A program made the translations under genes and the position numbers. Source: Typha latifolia (Eukaryota; Streptophyta; Magnoliopsida; Poales; Typhaceae). From it: a stretch of DNA of 64,000 nt. A model generated the notes under the pieces. That model did not search any database, was not told the origin of the DNA, and saw nothing but the letters and a program-made list of their open reading frames with translations. The DNA is taken from positions 2,283,501 through 2,347,500 of the forward strand of contig CM034102.1 of assembly GCA_019914945.1 (NCBI GenBank). The letters run 5' to 3'. Of the stretch, positions 24,592 to 36,327 are shown one piece after another; the first letter of the stretch is position 1; each line of letters begins with the position of its first letter.

Positions 24592-26851
24592 GTGTGTGTT
24601 TTTCTTGTGAACTAAATGTTCTAATAACATAGAGCAGATACTCACTATTGAGTATGTCTGAACAGCACTAAGATTTCTCTGAACCCTGCTTTCTTGTTAT
24701 GAGAATCGCATTCGTATCCAAATTGGTGTGCATTTACTATGCTATGAAATCATATCCATAGCAATAGAGATCACAGGTTCACTTCCACCAGAAGTTTTTT
24801 TTTCTCTTTTTCCATTTTAACTTTTATACTTGCGTGTACCATTCATAACTTCTTAGTTTTTTTACAACTAAAAATTAGAATCTTAGTAATTCGGCAAACG
24901 AAAAGATATAAATACCCTTAACTAAAAGGAATATATGCAAATAAAAATAAGAATTCTTTTGTCCTTTCACGGTTGACTTTCATGAAGTTCTAACAACTAG
25001 TTACATGTAAGAGGCATCTATGAAAAAACTATTAACTTTGGAGGCGTGGACATGCAAATAAGAGATTTTAGAAAGAGTATACATGCCAAAAGCCCTATCT
25101 TACCAAATCTTAGGTTACTGTCAAATAGGAAACAGAAAACATACTTCTCAAGATAGAGCTTATTACTCTGTTTCCTATGACAGTCAAAGGTAATAGGTCC
25201 CTCCTTATCTATAAAATATATGCAGGGTGTTATTTACAATTTCACTAGCATACTTCTTGCAATATAATCATAACTTGGGCAAGAGCAAGAATACAAAGAA
25301 ACCTACAGCATTGAGATGAAAAATTAAAAGAAGAAGTGGGCCTGCGACTGCATGCACAGAAAAGGAGAAAGCAAACGCAAATTCGTTAGTGGGGATGGTT
25401 TGGATAACTCCACTTTAACAGCTAAAGCACCCACAGAATTATTAAACAAAGAAATAAGAGAGGAGATGGAAAGAAATAAGAGAAGAGGATTTCAAGTAGG
25501 TCTTACTGAAACCGGCGCCATTATTGGCCTTAATCTCTGCTAAACAATACAATGAGCTCAAACTCCAGTTTGGCCTTCCATTTACTTGCAATCTAATTGA
25601 TGCAGAGTTGATCATAGAACAAGAACAGAGTTTCAGAGTACTTGGAGGACAAGATTCAGAGAGCCCACATAGAATGTCAAGCTGGCATTTTGAGTACATT
25701 CATTATTCATGTCCCATTGTTCTTTAGAGTTGGTGCTATTTGTTCTGAGCCAAGCTTGCCTCTGTTTGATGATGTACAATTTTAGCATATTGGAGCTTTT
25801 CATATGTAAATATGAGAGATTTGGAACTCAACGCATCAACTTGATGTTTAAATCAGTCAAAGATATGAGGAGCACATCTTATTCTAATTTTTATTTTATC
25901 ACTTACTTGGATTTGCCTCGGGTTCTGTCGCACTACAAATTGTCTTTCTTAGTCAAAGCGTACTCAAAGAATCTTATTCATGCACTCCATTACAATAAGC
26001 TCGACTCTATCTCCGCTGACCAAGTATGCAAAATTATATCACTATCATTTTTGCCCCATATCTTTATCCAAATGCTCCATGACACTACTGCAATTTCCAG
26101 CAGCCCAAACTAGAAGGTGATGACAACAATGAAATCCACAAAACTTGCACTAGTTATAGTGCATGTCATGGTGGCTACTCAAAAGTAGAATACACAACTT
26201 GTCTTGATAACAACAAAAGGAATGTCAAGTGCTGCTAATGTATTGATTGGTGAAACTCCAAGTTTCCAACAGACTGTTGTGAGTTGATACAAAACTTGAC
26301 ACATTTGTTTGCAGCCAATACAATAAGTTGTGGGTCGCACGTGTGAATCCAACTTTTTTTTTTCTTTTTTTTTTTTTCCTGGAAGGAAGTAGAGTGACCC
26401 ACTTCCTCTTAGGATGGTGACAGCGAGAGGATTATATCATTTTGATCATGGGAACCAGCTTGAGGACTGTCCCACTTCCACCTGACTCAAGACATTCCTT
26501 TCGCTAAAGTCCTTCATCTCCAAGCTTTCTTTTAGCAGTTCTAAATTCCAAGGATCTCTCCCTTTGAGTGCTTTGGTGATCATGTTGGTGGCCATTATTG
26601 GTGTTTTTAAGAGCCTCAACTGTGTTCTTGGAATTAAGTTGCGATCAAACACGTGCTCGCTGGACATGCGCGAAGACTTCTCGGTCTCGAAATCTTTGAG
26701 TTGCATGACATGAGATGCCACTGCCAAGGATCCTTTTTGACATTTAGACATTACTGTAGGATTAACTCAATTGTAAGTGGTATGATCTCTAGTGATCTTA
26801 TCCTTTTTTACAATAAGAATATTCTGGTCCCTAGTACAATCCTGGCGCGAT
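24592..26851. other. Intergenic region between the MADS and peroxidase genes
   Basis: About 2.2 kb with no supported gene. Open frames at 25352-26113 have no family resemblance and no start or splice support. The minus-strand frame at 26446-26751 contains MITKALKGRDPW, faintly like the end of a Copia RNase H domain, but it is too weak to call. A T-rich run lies at 26349-26379. Confidence 0.5.
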
Positions 26852-26859
26852 TATATATA
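26852..26859 (+). promoter_or_regulatory. Probable TATA box of the peroxidase gene
   Basis: The string TATATATA lies 67-74 bases upstream of the peroxidase start codon, a fitting distance for a short 5' UTR. No other support. Confidence 0.5.
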
Positions 26860-26925
26860 CAGACTCATACGTTGTTCTTCTCAATCTAGACATTTTCCAC
26901 AGTGCATCTGTAAGTGTAGTCCAAA

Positions 26926-28340
26926 ATGTCAAAGATGAACACTGCTTATGTGGTGCTCTTGCTTCTGATTGAGGTGCTAATGAGAGGAGCTAGACTTGGT
27001 GTGGATGCTCTGAGTGTGAATTATTATGGCATGGCCTGCCCTTTTGTAGAGCCAATTGTGAGGAATGTAGTGAATCAAGCTCTGCAAAAAGATCCTACAC
27101 TTGCAGCAGCGCTTCTAAGATTGCACTTCCATGACTGCTTTGTTCAGGTTCGCAGGTCGATCATGTTATCATATTCTCTATCATATATATTATCTGATAC
27201 TAGCCTTTTTATTGATCAAAACTTTGATCAATTCCGCTACTAAACTTTTGTTTTGTTTTGACCTTGATGCAAGGGCTGTGATGCATCTGTACTCATAGAT
27301 TCAACAAATGATAACACTGCAGAGAAGGACTCTCCTGCGAACCAAAGTCTGCGGGGATACGAGGTTATCGACCAAGCGAAGCAGATCATCGAGATGCAAT
27401 GCCCTGGAGTTGTTTCATGTGCTGATATAGTTGCACTTGCAGCTAGAGATGCAGTCATTTGGGTATATACATCTTCCATACCAACAACCTCAAATTAGTA
27501 CTTAAAAAAAACTAGAGTAATGTCTTCGACATACAATTAATACTGCATTTTACTCGTCGAAAAAGAAATGTAAGCTTCAATCTGTATATTGTTTTAGTAA
27601 ATTACTACACCAAAATATAATCTTAGTTTCTTTTTAGGCTGGAGGCCCATATTATGATATACTCAAAGGAAGAAGGGATGGAACAAGATCCAAAATACAA
27701 GACACTGTCAACTTGCCAGCACCTACCTTAAATAGCACAGCCCTCATCCAGATGTTTGTTGGTCAGCATGGATTCACTGTTCAGGAGCTGGTGGCTTTAT
27801 CTGGTACTTAAAAACATTATATTGCTCATGAAGTATATGTAACTGAATTCAGATAAATTTAGGATTGAATGAATCTGCATAATATTTCTTATTAGCACCC
27901 TCAAAACATTGCTTGCTTTGATACATTCCTTTTGCTTTCAAGGGGGTCACACACTAGGTGTTGCAAGGTGCTCATCATTCAAAAATCGCCTTAAAAACTT
28001 CGATGCGACGAACGATGTCGATCCATCTTTAGAACCGAATTTCGCAAAGACATTATCAACTACATGCAGTGGAGGAGACACTGCTGTCCAAGCCTTCGAT
28101 TCGACGATGAACACCTTCGACAACGCCTATTTCAGTGCACTGCAAAGGGGATGGGGTGTACTAACATCAGACCAGACATTATTCACATCCCCTCAAACAA
28201 AATCTATTGTGAATGCATTTGCAATGAATCAAGCCATGTTCTTCTTTATCTTCCAGCAGGGGATGTTGAGGATGGGATCACTTGACGTCAAGGAGGGCAA
28301 CCAAGGAGAGGTGAGGTTGAACTGCCGCAAGATCAACTGA
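26926..28340 (+). CDS. PRX47: Class III secretory peroxidase, PRX47-like
   Basis: Four exons (26926-27147, 27274-27462, 27638-27803, 27943-28340) join in frame to 324 residues, the classic layout of plant class III peroxidases. A signal peptide ([12 protein letters not shown] core) should direct it to the wall. Distal heme motif: [20 protein letters not shown], with the catalytic Arg and His and a disulfide Cys. [16 protein letters not shown] and [18 protein letters not shown] carry further Cys residues and the proximal heme-ligand His. The C-terminus [18 protein letters not shown] is typical. Overall wording follows Arabidopsis PRX47, linked to lignifying vascular tissue. It oxidises phenolics with hydrogen peroxide. 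The proximal motif has GGH where GAH is usual. The orthologue name is from memory, not from a search. Confidence 0.92.
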
Positions 28341-29213
28341 ACCATGCCTATCCTTACTGCTGCTCTTAATCATGTAATAAAAAAATGAATGAAGTTGTAT
28401 GCATAGTTAGTGTGTGTAAGATGAGGAGATCTCCTCTGTGAGTTTGTAGTTCATGTTCTGAACTTATGGAAAACATGTATCTCTCTTAAAAATCTCCACT
28501 TCCATCGAAACTTACTAAGAATTTAAGAATCAGATAAAGATAGAATAAATGAACGATGTCTCACCAATCGAAGAGTTTGGTAAGATAGATATTTAGCCTC
28601 AAGAAAAATTTTATCCAGTAAAAGTTACATCCATTCATAACACAAGGTTCTACGATATATTTATAGTTTTTCTTCCTATATTACTAAATCTTAAGCAAAC
28701 TATCAAAGATAAACTCCTATTCTAAAAGATAAAAATTTTAATTTTTTTTAAATAAAAAACTCTATATTTATATAAACAGAATCCAACTCATTCACTTCCT
28801 TCTTCCAGTTACAAAATTAAAATCACGACGCTATCTAAATAACGAGAATTCCGGCATGGATAGTGCTATTATTTCTGGATAAATATCACCCTATGATCCT
28901 AATCGCACGGATAACAATCCACCAAATTATCCGGAGCAAATCTTAACGTAATGTCTCATTATCCAAATCAACCGTCCATATCGGGAAGCAGATAACTATC
29001 CAAATCAACGGCCAGTGGAGGAATCTCAGATGCACAAATTTCGTAAATCCTGGTCAGCATAGAATCCGCTCCCCATCTGCCAGTTTTACTCACTATCCAC
29101 TTCTATTCTATTTAAACCCCGTTCTCCTTCCTATCCCAATCTATTATTCTATTTGTACTATTTATCCGTCTTGCTGCCATTCTTATTCTAGAGAGAGAAA
29201 ACAAGGGATAACA
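28341..29213. other. Intergenic region with fructokinase promoter
   Basis: About 870 bp. The left part is the peroxidase 3' UTR. A TATA-like string, tatttaaa, lies at 29109-29116, about 100 bases before the fructokinase start codon, followed by a pyrimidine-rich leader. No open frame, RNA gene or repeat is evident. Confidence 0.5.
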
Positions 29214-31488
29214 ATGGCATTCCGAGATAAGGGATCGGAGGAGGCGGCATTGGTGGTGTCCTTCGGGGAGATGCTGATCGACTTCGTCCCCGACGTCGCC
29301 GGCGTCTCGCTCGCGGAGTCTACGGGATTCCTCAAGGCCCCCGGTGGAGCTCCGGCCAACGTCGCCGTCGCCATCGCCAAGCTCGGCGGCAAGTCCGCCT
29401 TCGTCGGAAAGGTAAGCGATCTTCGGGTCTCCTTCCTTCCTCTCGGCTTGTGATCCCCGGGATCTGAGACCGGAGGCGCCTTCGCCGTCCGATCTCGATC
29501 GGAGATATTACAAATATGCCCCTCATAATATATCTAGGATTGCTATATATAATTCGTGATATAGCTAATAGCTTTGACGAAATAGAGGCGTCGTGCGTCG
29601 AATATCCATGTGACGCAGCGGTGGGCCTCGCTCGATTTGGTCGTACTGGGGCCCACTTTTGCGTATGTCTAAAGTAAGGGAAAATTACTGAATCAGCCCC
29701 TGGAAATTTTACTCTTAAATGTTTTATTTTTATTCGTTTCTTGAAACACTTTAAAAGCTAATTAAGTCTAGTAATTTGCAAATAAAATAAATTCTTGGGT
29801 GTTCATGAAAATCCACCAATGGAATGTGGGTGGTTTTAAAGCTAGTTGGCTTATATATATATATATACACATATACATAGATAGATAAAGCAACAGGATA
29901 TCTCTGTCTTGGTGTGGGTCCCTTTTACTATTAGCGTTTACAGGTTGGTTTTATATTATAATTTTAAATTTGGGTCCCCCATTGGTAGGTGGTATCCTCG
30001 AGGTGGGGTTCAGTTTTTATCCTGAATCTTTTAGTGCATCTCAACGTGGGGAGTGTGACAGGAGTTAGGCTCGTAACTTGAAAAACGTTATCGTGTTGGG
30101 TTGATGATGTTCTTGTGGACTTATCATTTGCAACTCCTGTCTATCCAAATGCTTAATGTCTTTGGATCATGCCAACTCGATCGTAACATTGATTTGGAAA
30201 GAAAGAATTGCTTAATTAACTAGAAAAGAAAACTTTGTAACATTCATTTACATCATCGCTTCTTCTGTCGGGGGGTGCAGTTTGGTGATGATGAGTTCGG
30301 GCATATGCTAGTAGACATACTGAAGAAGAATGGAGTGGATGATGAGGGAGTGTTGTTCGATCCCCATGCGCGCACTGCACTTGCATTTGTCACCCTCAAG
30401 AGTAATGGTGAGCGGGAGTTCATGTTCTACCGCAATCCCAGTGCAGACATGCTCCTCACTGAAGCGGAGCTCAACCTCGGTCTTATTCGCCGTGCTAGGA
30501 TCTTCCATTATGGCTCTATCAGTCTTATCTCTGAACCCTGTCGGTCAAGCCACCTTGCCGCTATGCGTGCTGCCAAAGAAGCCGGCATTCTCTGCTCCTA
30601 TGACCCCAATGTGAGGCTCCCACTCTGGCCCTCTGACGAGGCTGCTCGCACCGGTATCCTGAGCATCTGGAAGGAGGCCGACTTCATCAAGGTAAGGAGA
30701 ACTCAAAATTCACCAACTATTACAGGATAATGCCCATCTCTTTTACTTAGCTTCTTCAATAAGTATTACTGGACATATGTAATCACATTATTATCTATAA
30801 AAGAACTACAAGAGACCAGATTCCATTTGTGAATTTGTTCTGATTTTATGGATTGTTGTGTTACCTTGCTTCAACTCATAATATGAAAATTTGATGTTGC
30901 AGGTTAGTGACGACGAAGTTGCTTTCCTAACTCAAGGAGACCCACAGAATGAAGAGAACGTGTTGTCATTGTGGTACGAGGGGCTCAAGCTGCTTATTGT
31001 TACAGATGGAGAGAAAGGGTGCAGATACTTCGCCAAGGTTAATTTGTTTTCCTTAATAAGTTTTTCCTGTCCTTTTAGTCAGTCACATTTAAACTTTAAA
31101 GTTCTTTTTAATTATTATGACTTTGTTTTCTCGCACCATACGTACAGGATTTTAGAGGTAAAGTATCAGGATTTGCTGTGAAGACAATTGATACAACAGG
31201 AGCTGGTGATGCTTTTGTTGGTGCACTTCTGGTCTCCATTGCGAAGAACAACTCTATCTTCCAGGTTCATGTCAGCAACATTCGGTAGTTGTGCCTATCC
31301 TATGGCTATATCTCATAAATGTATCTTACTAATGCTTATTCTTTCCTCATTACTAGGATGAGGAGAAGCTGAGGGAGGCATTGACATTTGCGAATGCTTG
31401 CGGAGCAATTTGTACAACCCAGAAAGGAGCTATTCCTGCCCTTCCTACTATGTCCACAGCTTTGGAGCTCGTCACCAAGGCGAATTAG
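29214..31488 (+). CDS. FRK: Fructokinase (PfkB family), cytosolic type
   Basis: Five exons (29214-29411, 30281-30691, 30903-31037, 31148-31264, 31357-31488) join in frame to 330 residues, the normal length. It phosphorylates fructose to fructose 6-phosphate with ATP, feeding sucrose breakdown products into glycolysis and starch. N-terminal [12 protein letters not shown] and the first PfkB signature [15 protein letters not shown] are present. Exon 2 gives [20 protein letters not shown], and [11 protein letters not shown] is the substrate region. The second signature, [15 protein letters not shown], holds the catalytic Asp and the GAGD anion hole. There is no plastid transit peptide. Broken pieces of its exons recur downstream in the tandem array. 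The gene itself is intact. Confidence 0.94.
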
Positions 31489-31593
31489 AGCATCGGCATG
31501 CAATATTCAAATGAAAATATTTAGTATGATTTGTACTTGTTTAGTTATGCATTTTTCTGCATCTTTTGGCAGAAAACTTTTATTTTCTTTTTC

Positions 31594-31599
31594 AATAAA
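31594..31599 (+). terminator. Fructokinase polyadenylation signal
   Basis: AATAAA lies 106 bases after the stop codon in T-rich sequence, a normal position for a plant near-upstream element. The same string is kept in the array copies (tcaataaacttgagattgtt), showing that fructokinase 3' UTR was duplicated too. Confidence 0.5.
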
Positions 31600-32774
31600 C
31601 TTGTGATTGTTAGTCTCAGTTCAGTTTGTGCTTACTTTATGTGAACATTCTCTCCTGAAGGAAAAAATTATTAGACTGCATTATGAGAAGATTGTTAAGT
31701 TTTGTGGTTTAACTGACGAACCAGGTGTCTTATTCAATTTGAAAGAGTGTTTCATATTCGTAGCATATGATAAGGTTGAATGTCTATACCTGTTCAGGGC
31801 AGTGGTTGGAATCGTTAAATGCTGCCTGAGCTTGATAATTAGTTCTATATTCTTCTAAGAGAGGATATGAGCAGTCTTACTCTCAGAAGGTTTCAAGTAA
31901 TGTACAATATAATGTTCAGATGCTTGAGATACTTGTGTCAGAGCTCGACCTACCTTATCTTTTTTTCATTAAAGCTAGCTCAAGGCTGGGGATTGAGTAA
32001 GCAATGAGATATTTTAAGATAAGAATATCAATAATTTCTTTGTTAAGATCAAGAAAGTTATAAAAACCAAATGTAAAGTGAAGAGTGACTTGAATCAGAA
32101 AACAATGCCAATATAAGTCATTTATTCTGTTCTAGAGTTCTTAACATGCTCTACTTCACCTTAAGCACACTCAGTTTGCTTGGCCAGCTATACATATCTT
32201 CAACGTGTTTTTGGACTGCATGTTGGCTAGTTGGATTGTTTGGATTGTTTTCTTGCAGAGCAGGTGTTCCACACCCTTAAACTTGTGATGGAGGAGGATA
32301 TGAAGCAGGTATATGTTGCAGTTCTTGAGGTCATATTCCATTCTTTATTTTGTAGGCATATGATGTATTTTTTTTCCTATCAAGCAAAATACATAATTCC
32401 TTTTCTTTTTGTTGAGAATAACCATTCTGTACTTTTGCTTGTATGATGAGAATGCAGGATGTTGTTTTTCGATCCTTTTCTTGGATTTGTTAGAGTGCTA
32501 GTAATTATTCTTGCCTTTGGTTCAAGAGCAATGTTTTTGAACAGCATGAAGGTAATAGATTTGGAATTTCTCTTCTTAAAGCTATGTAGACTGTTCCAGC
32601 ATTCCTCATGGTTTGGCTCCTTAAATGCAGTCACCAAGCTCACACTGAAAGATAATTCTGTGTGGAGAGATAGCCTTCCCAGGTACATACTTCAACCTAC
32701 AAATATTTCAAATCAATTTAATTGTAAGAATGCTCAGTAATTCCTTTGATTTATGTGCAGATCAAGTAAAGGAG
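31600..32774 (+). other. Spacer and candidate non-coding leader exons of U1
   Basis: The left part is fructokinase 3'-flank sequence that is repeated before U2 and U3. Two blocks have conserved splice borders and recur upstream of the other units: leader A 32259-32308 (ends ATGAAGCAG|gtatat) and leader B 32631-32682 (ends cttcccag|gtacat). The exon holding the start codon begins at 32761. Reading frames do not connect through these blocks and are not kept between units, so I read them as 5' UTR exons. A block at about 32457-32551 has splice-like borders and an open frame in U1 only. Confidence 0.5.
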
Positions 32775-35045
32775 ATGAAACTAAGTTCCTCATCAAATAA
32801 TAATTCCATAGAGGAACTATCTCCGGTGGTTGCCAATTCAAGTGCCAAAGAGCAAAACACAAATGTCCTCTCTCAAGCCACTCCTCCAATGATCTCGACA
32901 GACATCCCAAGTCCTAGGTCAGAAGAGGAAATTCTTGAGGCCCTCAAGGAGAGTAGCATCCTGGTCCCAAAAAGAGGTAGATGTTTATATCTCTACACGA
33001 AGTTAAAAACTTGTTTGAAGTCTAACCTTCCATCTTTCCGCTTCTTTCATAAGTCCATCAAGAGAGGTGCAATAAAGAACTTTTCTTGAGGATTGCTGAA
33101 CTAGGGAGAGTTATTTTGAAAACCAAGTTAATGAGAATATTCAAACTGTCTTCTGCTGTTGAAGCTGTAGAGGAACACACCCAAGGATCACCCTATATTG
33201 CTTTAAGTGGTAATTCTTCTCTTGCTCCAAACACTATTAGCCAAGTCACTACTGCTTAATGATCCACCTTTTTCATTCATACTACAGCCGTTAATAGTGA
33301 AATAAGTGATCTTCCTATTTAAAAGAAAAACAAAACAATAATCTTCATTTATTGATCATATATTGGTTTGTTCTTGCTCGGCTCTAGCTTCGGAAATTAA
33401 AAATAAGGAGGTAATGTAAATATGTTCTTGTTACAACAGAATCTCTATGTGCAAATCCTGTGGAACTACAAGTTAATGAATCTTCAATTATTAGCAAAAT
33501 TACACCTGAAGCTCCAACATCAGAGGTTTGCAGCACACATAGAAATCAGGAAGATGCAACAACTGCAAATGATAATACTAAAAGCGAAGCTACAAGAAGA
33601 CACACTGAAGAATTGACTCCAGTTACTTCAAGTGGTACCGATTCTTCTCATTTGAAGTTATTTTTCAGAAATATTAGTCATACTACTTACTGTTCCATCT
33701 CTTATCCATCGTGTCAAAGTCCTAGAGGTAAAAAATGTGATCTTGATTAATATTTAAACAATACATGATTACTATTGCATTATTCGTATAGAAGTTCAGC
33801 AGGACATCATTGCGGAAGCAGTTACTCCATCAGTGTCTAGAACACGAAAAGAAGCTATTGGATCCGATGTAACAGAGGAACTTGAAGAGCAAGATGCATC
33901 AGTTACAGAAGACTCTTGTGATGAAGCCACTGAAAGGGACTCCAAAGAACTGTCGTATAGTACTATAAATGGTAATATTCTCCCAGTTTGAAGATAATAT
34001 TTAGATAATTAAGCTAAATTACAGAATGATCTCTCACTATTCACTCTCTCAACTCATGAAAGATACAAAGATTGTAATTTTGCAAGGACAAGCGACATAG
34101 CTAACCCGCCCATCTGTATCATCTCTACAGAATTAAAGCATATAGTTATTGGCATGGCTAACTGAATTCATAGTTAAAACATTAGATAATGCTTGATGCA
34201 TTCCTCTTGCAGGAGCAACAATGCAGACAATCGCTGCACTGATAGGAGCTTCATCATTTGATATATCAAATATGGAAAATCCAACTCCTCCAGAGAAGAT
34301 CATCTTGACGTACAAGATTAACATTTCAGCTCCAGAAACTGAGAAAAGAAAAATCACACGTAAGTGGAACTACATAAAAGTGATCATAAGTGATATTAAA
34401 GATGTCTTGAAAGAGAAACAAACTTCTGTAGAGATAGCAGAAATAATAGAAGACAGCTTAGAAGAATTACAGCAATTTGGGCAAGACATTGATGCTTCAA
34501 TGGAGGAATTAGTGTCCGTGCTAAAGAAACTTGTAGCAGAAATTAAGCATCAAAGCTCTTTGGATAAGCAGATAGTTAAAAGTGAAATATCATCAAGATT
34601 GTCTACTGAGCTAACGGCCCTTACTGATTCCAATGCACAATATGAACAGACTGCTTATAATTGGAAGAACACTCTGGACATGCAAGAGAATATACTGGAG
34701 AAGGTTATAAAGAGACGTGGGGGTTATGACACAAAGATTTTAGAGCAGCAAAACAAGATTGCCAAGATTAAAGAAGAACTAGCCACTGCAGAGAGGGAAT
34801 TAGAAAGTATGGAGAAAAGGAGGAAAGATCTCGTGGAAGAGGAGGAGAAATGCAAGGAAGAAAGAAAATCAACAATCTTGGAGTTAGATAATACAGAAGA
34901 GAAACTCAATGCTATTACTGAAAAGATCAGTCAAATCAATGACTACTTGGTTCACTTAGATGAAACCATTGACCGACAGTTTGAGCTACAAGAGAAGGAG
35001 ATGCTAGATATGGTGAAACAATTGTTGGAGTTGGAAATATCTTAA
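32775..35045 (+). CDS. Coiled-coil protein of an unrecognised tandem family, unit U1
   Basis: Five exons (32775-32976, 33054-33209, 33440-33634, 33792-33971, 34213-35045) join in frame to 521 residues; every junction is phase 1. Exon 1 encodes MKLSSSSNNNSIEELSP and a Ser/Thr-rich stretch ending SPRSEEEILEALKESSILVP. Exons 2-4 are short, polar and acidic. The last exon starts at RKWNYIKVIISDIKDVL and runs as a long heptad-like coiled coil rich in Glu, Lys and Leu, ending EKEMLDMVKQLLELEIS. No signal peptide, membrane segment or catalytic motif is visible. I do not recognise the family. The start is chosen because MKxS is kept in all units while upstream frames are not. Exon 2 uses an AAG acceptor where U5' uses CAG three bases upstream. 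Confidence 0.7.
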
Positions 35046-35748
35046 CTTGATTCCTTCCTGGAATTTATTACAGAGAATGACTTCATTCTTAGAATAAAGA
35101 ACTCTTTTCAAACCTTAAACCTAAACAATCCTTTGTATTTACAAACTTTGTCAGATAAAAGATGTCTCCTTCAAGTATGATGATGTATATTACATGTGTT
35201 TAGTCCCCATATTTTCAACATAGAATCTTGGGGGTGTAATGAACGGAATCTAGGAATAATACATGTGAGCCAAGTGAAAAAACTCACTTTCTGTTTATAT
35301 CGACTCTGGGTTTGTTTCATGTCTTGCTAAACTGTTACCTCGTATTGGATAATGAGCTTATCCCAACAATAAGCAAACCTCAAAGAGTTGTGTTTCAAAA
35401 AAATTGCTGCAATCAATCACTAGAAAGTACAGGTTATGTATAGGTGAAGTGACAAAAGCCTTGAAATGATGTACTCTAGTCTTAGAACAGCAACTTGATG
35501 GAGATCCTTGGAAGTGTAGAATGAGGAACAAAAAAATGATGCAGGCAATCATTAGAAAGTGCACATGGAAGTTTCCATGACCAAATTTTTTTAAAGAAAT
35601 TTAATATGATTTGGGGATAATGAACTAAGAACTTTTGAACTATTTCTTCTTTTTCTTTTTAACGTACACATGGACTCCTAAACTATGGAAAACCTCTCAC
35701 CCTCCTGATCTTTACGGAAAACGTTTCATTTTACTAAACTTTATTGTT

Positions 35749-35912
35749 GAAACAATAAGAAATCCAAACCTAGAATGGGTTTGGAGAGGAGAAAAAAAGA
35801 GAATTTTGGTGGAATGTTTCATCCATTTGAAAGAGAGGGCTCAGCCCTATTTACACAGGTTCACAATAAAATAAGATAAATTTAAATGATAGACATTCTA
35901 ATAACTCTAATA
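35749..35912. repeat. Dispersed LTR-like repeat fragment in the array
   Basis: Nearly identical to 22163-22329 in the MADS intron and to 48555-48721 in the second copy of the duplication. It sits between the U1 3' flank and the fructokinase fragments. No coding domain is present. Confidence 0.65.
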
Positions 35913-36015
35913 ATTGCCTTACTTTTATCTAAAATAAAGATAAAATGTCTCACAATCGTATTATTGTTTTTTAAACGGAAAACCTAACACATAAATAATG
36001 GAAGAGTCAGTACAG

Positions 36016-36327
36016 CAGTTTGGTGATGATGAATTTGGGCATTTATAGAAACCTTTCTTTTAGTCATTTACCACATTTAAATGAGTTTTTCTTTTTCAAG
36101 TTCATTCTGACTTTACTTTGTTTTCTCATACTCATATGCAAAGGATTTTAAAGGTACAGTATCAGGATTTGTTGCGAAGAACAATTCTTATCTTCCATGT
36201 TCATTTTAGCGATATTCAGCACTAGTGCCAATCTTATAGCTATATCACAGAAATGTATCTTAATTACTAATGTTTATTCTTCGGTATTACTAGGAGGAGG
36301 AGAAGCTAAGGGAGGCACTGACATTCG
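36016..36327 (+). pseudogene. Fructokinase pseudogene fragments upstream of U2
   Basis: Three pieces align in order to the fructokinase gene. Bases 36016-36043 match the start of exon 2 but soon hit a stop (TAG). About 36143-36200 matches exon 4, and about 36294-36327 matches the start of exon 5. Most of exon 2 and all of exon 3 are missing. Within exon 4 about 63 bp are deleted between short repeats of the form gygaag, removing the DTTGAGDAF motif, so it cannot be active. Further matches to the fructokinase 3' flank follow to about 36650. Confidence 0.8.

Noticed and set aside
25352..26113. Overlapping short frames between MADS and peroxidase
   Set aside because: No family resemblance, no consistent splice model and no conserved start.
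26446..26751. Minus-strand frame with MITKALKGRDPW, like a Copia RNase H end
   Set aside because: Only a few residues match, with no reverse transcriptase, integrase or LTR nearby.
32457..32551. Possible extra coding exon in U1 (MLFFDPFLGFVRVLVIIL)
   Set aside because: The matching sequence in U2, U3 and U3' has stop codons and does not join in frame to the start exon.
34724..34909. Minus-strand Ser/Leu-rich frames opposite each coiled-coil exon (also 39589, 46545, 52401, 59361)
   Set aside because: Antisense shadows of Glu/Lys-rich coding sequence; they move with the array and have no independent support.
35358..35564. 68-codon minus-strand frame repeated at 48164
   Set aside because: Present twice only because of the segmental duplication; lies in a 3' flank and is not open in the other units' flanks.
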